Assembly: GCA_037074615.1 (NCBI GenBank)
Contig: CM073518.1
Span: forward strand, 12,166,501-12,230,500
From: Leucaena leucocephala
Taxonomy: Eukaryota > Streptophyta > Magnoliopsida > Fabales > Fabaceae
Direction: 5' to 3'
Length of the DNA: 64,000 nucleotides
The position numbers and the translations under genes were made by a program. Shown here piece after piece: positions 34,779 through 45,685 of this stretch. The notes beneath the pieces are model-generated. The model did not search any database. It saw nothing but the letters and a program-made list of their open reading frames with translations, and was not told the DNA's origin. Position 1 is the first letter of the stretch, and each line of letters begins with the position of its first letter.

Positions 34779-36225
34779 TGACGAGTGCGTCGGATTGTCG
34801 CAGTCTGAGCCATCATAATTAAGTGAATTGCACCCTAGTAATGTAGTATAAAGCACAACCCTATCGTTCTTCTCAAGGAGCCTTTCTAAAGGAATCCTAG
34901 CAAATTGGATGTCAAATTCAACGGTAAACCTGAGTAAAGAGTAAATGGTTTTGTGGTTTTATAGGTGCAGTAAAATAAAGATGCAGTAAAATATATGTTT
35001 TTGTGTTTTTGTTTAAGATGGAAAATGGTTGGTTTGTGAAAGTAGTATATGATGATAGGCTCTTGATTATGAAAAATATCTATCCTTGCTCTTAATGTAT
35101 ACAGAGTTTGAAATCACTAAGTCTTGAATTAAACCTCAATCGATCGATTGAGTCCAGAACCCTAATATTTTTTAAACTCCTTTGATCAAAGCTAGTTTAA
35201 AGACTATTATTGAACTGCTAAGGATCACTTAGTGTGTAATTTAAAACAGATGGAAGAATGCCCTCTAATGAGCATCGATCGACTAACCCTAGAATTCAAG
35301 CAATCGAATTAATTAGCAACGATCGTTGACAACCGTTCAACTAGATTAAACTCAAAACTGAAATATTGTATTTAAACCAGCATTCAAAACATCCAAAGTA
35401 AATTACAATTGTCTAATGTGAGAATAATCAATCGATATTCAAAACTTGTTCATATGATGAAAAACCCTAAATCTAGCAGCAATCATAATCTGACAAGATG
35501 CAAATTAGAACAGAAGAAACTCCCTGTTTCAGTCCGAGAGCTTAAGATAATAGATCCATCACCAAGAGACTAAAGGTCTAGCCTCTCATGACTTCTGCTG
35601 CACTGCAATCGCTGTTCAGATGTGATGCCATGAAGAAACGATGAAGAGATGAAGGTGAATGGTGTATAACGATGGAATATGAGTAGAAAGTGTGTGGAGA
35701 GTGCTCGAGTACAGCTTCTTAGCCTAATCAGGTCCAAAATCAGCCTCCTCCTTGATAGCATTCTCCCTCTCTTCTTATAACAGCATGACCTAATTCAAAA
35801 CGCGCAGTTTTAGCGATTTCGTACTATTAGTCGTAACCATATACATTTTTTTGGTTGCGACCTATGAACGGTGAGAATCTTCCAGAAGCATTATGGGTCG
35901 CGACCTTAGGACTCTTTGGTCGTAACTAAATAGCATAGAGGCGTGGTTCCACTTTCATTGACTTTTGATTTCTTTCCTGGTCCTTGTTCTCTTCCAAAGT
36001 ACCTTCAATTCAACATAAAAGCTTACTCTAAAAGTCCAGATTAGTAGATAACCGAATATATGCAGTTTGGAAGAGTTATTTTACCATTTTACCCTTTAAT
36101 TAGCATATTGCCACGCACAATCATGTAATACACAAAAGTACAATTTAAGGCATGAAATGAATGGTAAAGTTATTATGAAACTCTCAAAATTGTCATAGAA
36201 ACCATATACAAAATGTGTCTTATCA
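34779..36225 (-). mobile_element. LTR of an unrelated gypsy-type element (family D)
   Basis: On the plus strand it reads TGACGAGTGCG...CTTATCA, 1447 bp. On the minus strand it starts TGATAAGACAC and is preceded by a purine-rich tract (complement of 36226-36244, CAAGTGTGGGGGAAT), the layout of a 3' LTR. The last ~280 bases recur at 39001-39282. GTCGCGAC-type sites are at 35830, 35854, 35897 and 35919 (gaps 24, 43, 22). The outer boundary at 34779 is less certain than the inner one. Confidence 0.6.
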
Positions 36226-38221
36226 ATTCCCCCACACTTGAACCTTTGTACTCCTAGACAAAGAAATGAATTATACCTAGAGCAATCACTATTAAAGCCA
36301 AGATAAAAATATAATCCATAGTGTGACCTGAAACAATTAATCCACCATCTTTTGGGAATGTAGAAATGATAATGTGAGAAATGCCAAGTAATCAACTACT
36401 AAAAGAAATCAACCTTAACGGTATGAGTGCAAAAGATCCTCTCAAAAGATATAAGTGTTTAGCTCTCTCTATCCTCTCATTGTTAGGGTTCTTTCACTCA
36501 AATTCAAATTGGAAAACATCCTACCATATGCTTGTAATGGTTCTAAATCTCAGCAACTATATAGCTCTTATGCAAAGAATCAAGAGGTCTTTTAGGGTTG
36601 TAATGATGGAGATGGGCCACATGGAATGGAATATGAAGAATAGAAAGTACTATATGCATTTAACAATAAATATGTAGCATGAATTCACGTCTCTAAAGAT
36701 CTAGAAGAGATAATTGTGCTAATAAGAGTTAATAATAGTGCCTTCCTCATTTCTCTTTTCTCTTTTTTTTTGTTTTCTTTTCTTGCATCTTTTCTTGCAC
36801 CGTTCTCCCTTTTTTTTTGTCTCCCTTTTGATTTGGCACCTCATGCATAGAATTTGTAGCACACATCACAACAATAATAAATTTTTTACATGAATAAAAT
36901 TTTATTTTGCAAATGAAGTTTATGCATATATGACTTTCTATATAAATAATGGATGAAATAAAATGATGGGCTCAAAGGGGGTGACTAAGGATTTGAATGT
37001 AGTTGGCTTGTGTTTGGGATAAAAGGGTTTAGAAATGAATGCCTCTATCATGTTCAATTCACAAGTGTGCAAGTCATTCTCAACTCAGAGCCAAGACAAG
37101 TTCTAGAGAATATAAACCAATTGAATAATCACTCAATATAGAAATTTAGGCCGAGAATCCTTCCAACTAGGGTTTTGATCTAAATTGCTCATAAGCTAAA
37201 GTCCCAAACAAAGTTCATCATTCACTAGGCATTAGAACACTTATCACAACTGAAAACCTCTAAACGATGATTCAAAAGTTTCAAAGTAATCGCTTGGAGT
37301 CATATAATAATCCCAAATTCAATAGCAAAAGTTTAAGTATTTCAAATTCAATTTCCAAGATTCTCAAAGAAAAATTCAAGTGTGGCTATGGTTTCAAAGG
37401 ACTGAAAAGGATTTGAAATTAGGGGACAATGAATTATTTGTGAAAGCATCTTAGTAGTTCAAAAGGGATCCTTCTTTCCAGCATTGCACAAGGCAAAGAG
37501 AATGTAATTGGACAGTTTCCAAAATTGGGTCGCGACTTAAAACATTTACGGTCACGACCTATTTTCACAGGGGTGCATGCTCAGAAATTTTCAAACATTG
37601 GTCGCGACTAGTGAAATTACCTATCGCGACTCAAATACACAGAGAGGAATATAATAGTCACGACAAATAAGGTATTATAGTCGCGACTCAAATAGATAGA
37701 GAGGTATTATCGTGACCATACAGCAGGTAGGTCGCGACTGTAGTTCACAGAGAGCATGTTAGTCCAAAATTCCATCACAGGTCGCGAACATAAATCACAT
37801 ATGTCGCGACCATTATTCACAGAGACTACCAAGTGACAGTTTTCAAGGTCCAAAAATAGTTTTCAAGCTAAATCCTTTTTACCAATTAACAATTTTGTTT
37901 AAGGTGAAGGTCCAATTTTTAGCAATTCACCACATGTTAAGATCAAAAACAAAAATTTTGTGATGAAAGATTGGATTAATTACAAAAAAGCAAGAGTAAA
38001 ACATCCTCCCCCACACTTAAACTTGACAGTGTCCTCACTGTCAACAGAACCAGAAATGATAGCTCTGTATGAAGTCAAACAAATCTAGCTCAAACATAGC
38101 AAATGATCTTATCACTCAATACAAATTTTTCAATGAGGCATGCAGTCACATTCAAGTCATACAAAGCAGTACAAGTAAAGCAAAGATGACAAGATGGGTA
38201 AGCTAAAGTCATGCATATGAG
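36226..38221 (-). mobile_element. Non-coding internal region of family D element
   Basis: Two kilobases with no credible gene. It starts with the polypurine tract, contains T-rich runs (about 36755-36830) and a segment at 38008-38045 reading CCCCCACACTTAAACTTGACAG that echoes the PPT side. Such CCCCACACTT stretches are familiar from the long untranslated parts of plant gypsy elements. A 98-codon open frame at 36381-36677 looks like chance. The GTCGCGAC array (37529-37810) lies here. Confidence 0.55.
37529..37810. repeat. GTCGCGAC phased array in family D internal region
   Basis: Sites start at 37529, 37551, 37601, 37623, 37657, 37680, 37709, 37731, 37781 and 37803. Gaps are 22, 50, 22, 34, 23, 29, 22, 50 and 22, the same register as in the Copia LTR (22 plus 29, or their sum). 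The sequence between sites is A/T-rich with CACAGAGAG phrases and does not resemble the Copia spacers. Confidence 0.88.
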
Positions 38222-38243
38222 TGTGTGGATGGAAAGGTAACCA

Positions 38244-39000
38244 TTGAAGAGTGTGCAACATATGGACAGTAATGGGGAAGGAATTGATAGAAGATATGCG
38301 CGACTGGAGCCCTCTATATCAAATGCAACTGACGAAGAATCCTTTCAGAGGATTTCACTCAGAGCTTGCATAGAAGATGAGATCAAAGAGGCTCAAAAGC
38401 AGGATAAGCTCGCGGCAATATTCAAAGACAAGCTGGAGAAGGGGAAGACAAGGAATTTTGAGATGTCCCCCGACGGATTACTACAGTTTCGGGGAAGACC
38501 CTATATCCCTAATGTTGTGGGATTAAGGGAAAGGATTCTGGAGGAAGCACATAAAAGTCAGTATACTGTACATCCAGGTATGACCAAGATGTACCATGAT
38601 GTTAAAAGGTTATTCTGGTGGCCTGGATTGAAGAAAGATATCGTGACTTACGTGTCTAAGTGGTTAACCTGCCAGAAAGTGAAAGTTGAACATCAAAAGC
38701 CAGCAGGAACATTACAGCCTCTAGAAATCCCTGAGTGGAAATGGGATGGGATTACCATGGACTTTGTGGAAGGACTACCCCTGACTCCAAGTAGACATGA
38801 TGCAGTGTGGGTAGTAATTGATCGACTGACAAAGTCAGCACATTTTCTGGCAATCAATAAGAGAGATTCTCTTGAAAAGCTGGCAAAACTGTATATAAAG
38901 GAGATAGTTAGACCTCATGGTATCCCGAGCAGCATTGTGTCTGATAGAGACCCTCGATTTACTTCAAATTTCTGGAGGGCTTTACAGGAAGAAATGGGCA
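38244..39000 (+). pseudogene. Gypsy integrase fragment
   Basis: An open frame of about 250 codons of gypsy pol. It shows a region like the RNase H-integrase linker, then a zinc-finger-like H2C2 stretch (HPGMTKMYHDVKRLFWWPGLK...TCQ) in which the first Cys is replaced by Trp (SKWLTCQ). The integrase core follows, with TMDFVEGLP (first Asp), RLTKSAHF and SDRDPRFTS (second Asp). The fragment breaks after LQEEMGT, before the catalytic Glu and any chromodomain. The remaining codons up to 39104 come from the adjoining LTR fragment and are not pol. It is inverted relative to the family D element around it and probably derives from another plus-strand gypsy element. Inactive. Confidence 0.88.
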
Positions 39001-39282
39001 CTATTCCACTTTCATTGTCTTTTGATTTCTTTCCTGGTCCTTGTTCTCTACCAAAGTACCTGCAATTCAGCATAAAAGCTCACTGTAAAAGTCCAGATCA
39101 CTAGATAACCGAATATATGCAGTTTGGAAGAGTTATTTTACCATTCTACCCTTTAATTAGCATATTGCCACGCACAATCATGTAATACACAAAAGTACAA
39201 TTTAAGGCATGAAATAAATTGTAAAGTTATTATAAAACTCTAAAAATTGTCATAGAACCCATATACAAAATATGTCTTATCA
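39001..39282 (-). mobile_element. Family D LTR fragment
   Basis: It repeats 35945-36225 at high identity (TTCCACTTTCATTG through GTCTTATCA). It is joined directly to the integrase fragment on the left and to a plus-strand gypsy LTR on the right. It is the start of a 5' LTR on the minus strand with the rest missing. Confidence 0.8.
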
Positions 39283-41510
39283 GTTTTTAGGGACTAAACT
39301 GCAAATAAGTGAAAGAAAAAGGACTTATGTGTAAATAGTAAAAGTCCCAAGGGGAATAATGGTCATTTTAGAAAAGAAAGGGGCTAAAGTGGAAGTTTAA
39401 AAGTTCCATGGTGTAAAGAGGAAAGTAGACACAAGTTATGGGTCATTAAGTGTAATTATGAAAAGTTAAGGGACTTAATTGAAAAGAGGAAAAGTTTCCA
39501 GGGGAAAAATGGTAATTATAGAAAGTTGAGCCGAAAGTGGCTTAAAACTGCCAGGAAACATTTCAGTACCAAATTTCATCAGCAGATAGAGAAAGTTGTG
39601 CTGGTTAATCTAGCCTAATACAGAAGTTTTATTAGAATTTGAGATAGCTGAAATTTATTTGATAGTTAGAAAGTTATCTGAAATTTTTATCAGATCTCTT
39701 GGACCTCAGATATAAGTGAAAAGTTATAGGAAGATGCATCCTATGAAGATAGAGGTCAGGGAACTGACGGAGTCCCTAAAGAAGATCTGTAAGAAAAATT
39801 ATTCACTTTTTAGTGAATTTTGACGGGAGTTCATGAACGACAATATCTGATTGAGAAATTAAGCAGTAAGCAAATTGGGACTAAATGAGCCTATATGACA
39901 TCACATAGAGGCACATAATGATGTCAAGGGAGGCCCAGGCCCATGATATCAGTTCATCGGATAAAGGGGACTAGTGTCAAGAAAAGGTGCAAAATGACGA
40001 AAATACCCCTGTGTTATAAAATAGTTAAAGAATGAGTAAAGGGTATTTTGGTCATTTGACTAAGGTTAGATAGTCAAGAAAGGTTATCTGGATAGTTGAT
40101 CAGGGTCAGGAAATACTATGGTAAGGTGTGAAAAGATAATAATGCCCCTAGACTCGTTAAAGTAAATAGAGAGGAACTAAGGGCATTTTGGTAATTTACT
40201 AAAGGATGTTTATTGGGAATTGAGCTATCAGAGTACTTGAGCTTAATCAGAGACCCAAGATGACAGTCCAAGAGTCCAAAAATGTAGCCCAAGGAATATG
40301 TGGGTTAAAGTGGCATTAAAATAATATTTTAGTGACTTTTCAATAAAGTAGAGTTACCCGATTGAAGTGATAAGTGGGGAATTGATCAGATAAAGTTCTA
40401 GACTTATTCGGAATCCATGAGGTGGCATGAAAGGTACCCATAGGGTGTTACATGGCATGAGCATAGAGGAAGAAGAAAAAGCTAAGGACACGTGGCACGA
40501 TCTCAGCCGTTTATTCCGGGATAAGCTCTGGAATTCTCTGGAAGCGCTGAGTCAGCTGGTGAGGTGTCCCGAGGGCCCCACTATTTTGTCACCTAAGCAT
40601 GTGAGGTGTCCCTTGATGATGTTACTTTTTATGATTCATTATGGAGGATGATGTCATCATAGTAATGTAAGCAAGGCTTGGTAAGGAAGCTAAGCGATCT
40701 GAGCCGTCCATCGAGATTTGATCTGGACAGCTCAATCCACTTCCCTTCACCTATAAATAGATCTCTACCCCCTCCAATTTCATTCACACCATGGCAAGGG
40801 GGAGAAGAGAGAGAGAGAGGGAAAGAGAGAAAGAGAAAGAAGGAGTTTTGGCTGAGATAGGAGCAATCCAAGGAACTTAGCGACTCGGCAAGCTTAGGAA
40901 TAAGGTGAGTAATTTATTCTATTCCCTGCTCTAATAAATTAGAGGATTATTCTTATAAATTTAATAGTTATAAAAGAGAAATCTCTCTTTCTATAAGGTT
41001 AACCGTGGATAGAAAGAAAGTTAGGGGATTATCAAAATAGGGAATTACCTCAAGATAAGCTTAAGTTAAGTAGAGTTTTGCTGAATAGGATAATAATAAA
41101 AATATTATTATGCTATGTATAGGCTCTGACCTCTATAAAGAAGGGATCTCAGAGTAAAGGCTAAGGACTAGAGGAGAGGCTGCTTTCCAGGTAGTAAACT
41201 TACCTAAACTTGTATATGTTGAATGTATGGTTGATTGTGTTATGGCTTGATTGATTGATATTAATATGTAATTGTTGAAGCTCTGTTATATGATTACCTT
41301 GGCCAATTGTATTTCATATGTTACATAGAAGCATGAACATTATATTAAGTTAACATAATCACAAGCAAGCACTAATACCAATCATTGATGCATACATTGT
41401 TTAGTACCGTTTGCTACTGAGATTTCCCCCAAAATCTCACCCCTACCTTTTCCAAACATAACAGGGTACTATTTTGGAGAAGATGGAGCTAGGAAAGCGA
41501 GGATATGACA
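39283..41510 (+). mobile_element. Plus-strand gypsy LTR, 5'-truncated
   Basis: About 2.2 kb ending GAGGATATGACA at 41510 and followed by a PBS, so this is a 5' LTR on the plus strand. TATAAATA at 40752-40759 is followed by a GA-rich leader (40797-40850). It is related at moderate identity to the reverse complement of family A LTRs, including the inverted-arm module near 40000. Its true start is lost at the junction with the family D fragment. Confidence 0.78.
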
Positions 41511-43339
41511 TTTTCGTATCAGAGCAAGAGGTTATGGTATAGAGTAGAAAGGGTTCTGGCTCAGAGCATAAGATTCTGGCATAGAACAGAAGGTTATGGC
41601 TTAGTGATGCTCTGAATTAGTTAGATTTATGTTTGAATAAGTTAAAGATATAAATTAGAAAGGTTATTCCCCTAGAGTGCGGGATACTGATGCACAAGTC
41701 ACGATAATAAAGTGAGTAGGTCGCGACTAGTAATCATAGAGAACTGAGGTTGCGATAAGAGGGTCTTAGGTCGCGACTAATATGTACAGAAGAGTTAAGG
41801 TTATGACGTGAGAAGACCTATAGTCACGATGAGTAATGTTGGAGTATGCGGCTAGTGTGTACCAAGGAGTCTAGGTCATGACGGTATAAGAGTTAGGTCA
41901 CGACTAAAGGACACAGAGATGTCAGGTCGTGACGAGTAGAGTGCGATGGTCATGACTAAAAGTCACAGAGCATGTGAGTCACGACTAGGCAGTGCTCAGG
42001 TCACGAAGAGAATTAACAGAGGCCAGATATGATGATAATGATGAGTTAAGATGAGATAGCTAGAATGAGATTTACCTAGGAATTATTCTAGCACATAGCC
42101 TAAGGCTAGAGATGTGATGGTTAATAGATAAAGAGCTAATGTTCCCTAAGCAGAGGGATTCCATCATGGAGAAGTAATAGACCTAGGGTAGAGTACCCTA
42201 GAGAATAGAAGTGATAGTAAGAGATGATGAATGAGATCCATGCGACTCAAGTTCGCTAGGATCAAGAGAAAGACCAATATGGAACCATAGTTTGGTCAAG
42301 AACAGACTGGGACTAATAGATAGATAAAAGAAGTTAAGAGATAGTAGAGAGGTAGCCACAGTTTAAAAGATAAAATGACTCCCCTATTCCCTATATAAGA
42401 TAGAGTAATAAAGGGTTGAGTCTATACCCTGGTAAGGGGTAGCGTGGCAGCCTAAGTAAGATAGATAGATGTTTCAGGTTCCTGAATGAATGGTCAGTAT
42501 ATGATAGATAATGTGATAAAGGAAATAATGTTTATTGCAATGTGCAATGGATGTTGAGCAAATTATGATAATGATATGGCTTATGTTGCCATAAGTTATG
42601 ATGAATAGTTGCATCTCCTTGCAATTGTCATGTGATGACATGTATGTTAGAGTATGCTATGATGAATGAATATCCCCTTTCGCAGTATATGCAGGGTAGT
42701 GTATATATGAGATGAGGAAGTTATGAGAAAATTAAGTTGCTCCCATACCATATGACATGCAATAAGGAATGTATTGAGGATGATAGACAGTCTCAGTAAG
42801 TGGGACAGTCAGTTACAGTATGATTAGGGTTACTCAGGTATTTCTATAGGCTTGTGAATACAGTACTCAGGGCCATTTCTATTGAAAGAAATGGTATATA
42901 GAAAGAACAACAGATAACAGTAAAGAGATTGTTTTCATATCACTCTTCAAATAAGAGTTGGATTTGAAACAGATAGCTCTCAGATAAAGCTGGATTCAGA
43001 TGAGTATAGATCACTCTTTAGATAAGAGTTGGATCTGATACAGATTGCTCTCAGTTAGAGCATAGTTAAATGGCTCCCAGTTAGTGCATAGATTGAGATG
43101 AGAAGTTATGATGAGGCCATAGCAGCAGATGCAATGGCAAGTGGTTAGACCATGATTGCACAAGGCAATAGCCCATGGTAAACCACAGTAAAGTAAGAAA
43201 GATGAGAAGGAACTCCTGAGTAAGAGAGAAAATAAGTAAAGTCTTGGTAAATAATATGGGCTACTAAACGTAATATTTTTAAAATTTTTATTGAGTTATC
43301 AACAAGTGGAAGCAGTTAACCTTATAACTTAGTCTGTTG
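41511..43339 (+). mobile_element. Plus-strand gypsy internal region, cut by Copia-2
   Basis: PBS-like TCGTATCAGAGC at 41514-41525 (one change from consensus). A GTCGCGAC-type array follows (41699 to about 42020; gaps 21, 29, 21, 30 and 23 at its start). After that the sequence is colinear with the reverse complement of family A internal regions: about 42480-42900 matches 7330-6890, and 42940-43090 the second array. Gag is essentially missing between PBS and array. It ends at AGTCTGTTG, where Copia LTR sequence begins. Confidence 0.75.
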
Positions 43340-44565
43340 ATTATTCCTCATATATTTTGGGTAGTCGTAATGCCTTGCTAGAGACTTCTTACGACTTGTG
43401 GGTCAGTATAGTAACTGGCCTACTGCCAACTTCATATGGGCCTACAGGGTCGCACACAAAATAGCCCAATACGAGCTATGATGTCTAGATTCATTGAATC
43501 TAAGAGATGTCTAGATTCAATGAATAATCTATGGTGGATATATATTTTATATATATAAAAATTAGTATATATATATTATATATAATATAAGAGATATTTG
43601 TAAGATTTAATTTATAAGGATAAATTAAATCTCTATCACTTTTGAATTTGAATTTAAATGGATATGATGTATTTGAATTTGAAATTCAAATTGATAAGAT
43701 ATCTCAAATTTGATTTATGAGAATAAATCAAATATAATTCTGTCTTATCTTTATTTTAAATTAAATAAATAGGTGAATTAAATCTGTGGGACGGATTTAA
43801 TATAAACCATATTTATTTAATTAGTTTCTTATTAAATTATGCAATATATGATATTGTATTAATTCAGAATTAATATAAGATTAATTCTGAAGCCCGGCCC
43901 TATTAGAAGCCCGATAGCTTCCTATATACTTGACATTAGGGGCTAGGGTTCTACACATCTCTACACACACACATTCAGACGTGAGAAAAGGGGGCAGGGA
44001 GAGTGCAAAAGGTTTGCAGATAAGAAACTGCCGAAATAGAGACGGTGAGGACGGAATCTCTAGAAAGCCCTAGAGGGACAGAGGCGCTAGCACGTCATTC
44101 GGGATTGGAACGCTATTCGTGTGGATACCGGTAGAGGAAGCCGATCTGAGCTGTCGACTTCTTACGATCGACCAGACACGAAGCAAGGTCGTGACATATT
44201 GACACTGAGGTCGCGACCATACGGGCATCTGAACGTCAAAAATCTGAAAAGAGGAGACAGGTCTCGATTTGAAGCTGACGAGGTCGCGACTACAAACTCC
44301 AGAGACGTCTGGTCGCGACGAGAAGCAGAGTAGGTCGCGACTAACAACTCTAGAGGTGACAGGTCGCGACTAGAAGTTGAGGAGGTCGAGACTGAAAGTT
44401 CCAGAGGCGAGGAGTCGCGACTAGTGGACACTGAGGTCGCGACCAAAGCTCGAATATCGAAGATAACACTTCTTTCTCCTTGACTTAAACACATTCGGTG
44501 GATCTGGCTGGGAATGGAAAAATTTTTAAAGTTAATTTCCGCTGCGTGTCTTCCAATTCAAAACA
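43340..44565 (+). repeat. Copia-2 5' LTR, truncated
   Basis: It begins inside the LTR at the TCCTCATAT...GGGTAGTCGT segment and runs to AATTCAAAACA, where Copia-1 has AATTCCCTACA. GTCGCGAC-type sites run from 44188 to 44443, some decayed (GTCGTGAC, GTCTCGAT, GTCGAGAC). Confidence 0.88.
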
Positions 44566-44579
44566 GTGGTATCAGAGCC
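44566..44579 (+). promoter_or_regulatory. Copia-2 primer binding site
   Basis: GTGGTATCAGAGCC, a full match to the initiator Met-tRNA type site, at the LTR end. Confidence 0.9.
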
Positions 44580-45685
44580 ATGCCATTTTGTGTTTAAGTT
44601 AGGTTTGATTATTGATATATGTGATGTATGTTAGACTTCTTAGCTGATTATATGATAACATGCGAGATGACATATATGGAATCTGTTTATGTATGACATA
44701 TACGGAATCTAAAAGGAAACTGAAATCGGTGGTGTATGTTAATTGATTTGATCAATTAATATTAATTGGGTCTAAGAAAATAGAATTAGCGGGACCGCCG
44801 TGGCTACCTGTTCGTAGCGCAACATAATCGTAAGATATACTGGCTTTCCTTATGTATGAATGTTTTGAAACATTTATTGCCCTTCAAATAGTATGAATTT
44901 TGATTCTTGAATGTTTAGGTATGGTGAACAATATGGCTTTAGATTACAAGTGTTGTAATTTTTCTAAATACGGCCTGCGTGTCGTGCCTTCCTCTAATGA
45001 CTCTCGTTGTACATTCTCTTCTCATCTCACTCCCCTTGAATGTTAAAACGAGATTTCCTTATGTAATTTTTCTATTCTAATTAGACAGCTTCTCTCATTG
45101 GCTTGAGGGGACTTAGGATAGGTGAGCCATATTGTATCACGTTTAAGATTATGCATCTTTTGATTAGATCACTACATGTATGTTTTATATGCATAATACT
45201 GGTATGAGATACAATCGAGATACATGCAAACCAGATAGTTAATTAAAACCTCTAAAAGAAATCTTAAGTCATATGCCGTCAATTAATGAACACTTGTCAA
45301 AACCTCGATCGCTCATTTGTAGGCTCCACCAAAGTGGGTGCATTTGAGTTATCTTGGGGAGATAAGCAAGAGTAATGGTGCTACTCTTATGTTTGTTATT
45401 ATTTGACTTAATTGAGATTATCAAAACGGTTTTGGATCTCAAGGCATTAGATGGGATTAAAACATGCCGGATCATATGATGATGGAATCCCATAAATATC
45501 TAAGTGTTACATTTGATGTAATTGGTAAAGTTGTTACCTACCTAAATAACTTAAAATTGAGCGTCCTGCCAAAACGGACTCAAGTTTAAGCCAAATATGG
45601 ATCTTAGCCTACTAATTATTACATTGAGGGTTGTTTTATTCAGTGGGAGATTGCTAAATCGCTTGCATATTTTAATTGTAGAATC

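Noticed and set aside
36381..36677. 98-codon frame in the family D internal region
   Set aside because: No domain, low-complexity context and no second copy in the window to compare.
38244..39104. Whole 286-codon frame as an intact integrase gene
   Set aside because: The last ~35 codons are LTR sequence. The catalytic Glu and C-terminal part are missing and a zinc-finger Cys is replaced by Trp.
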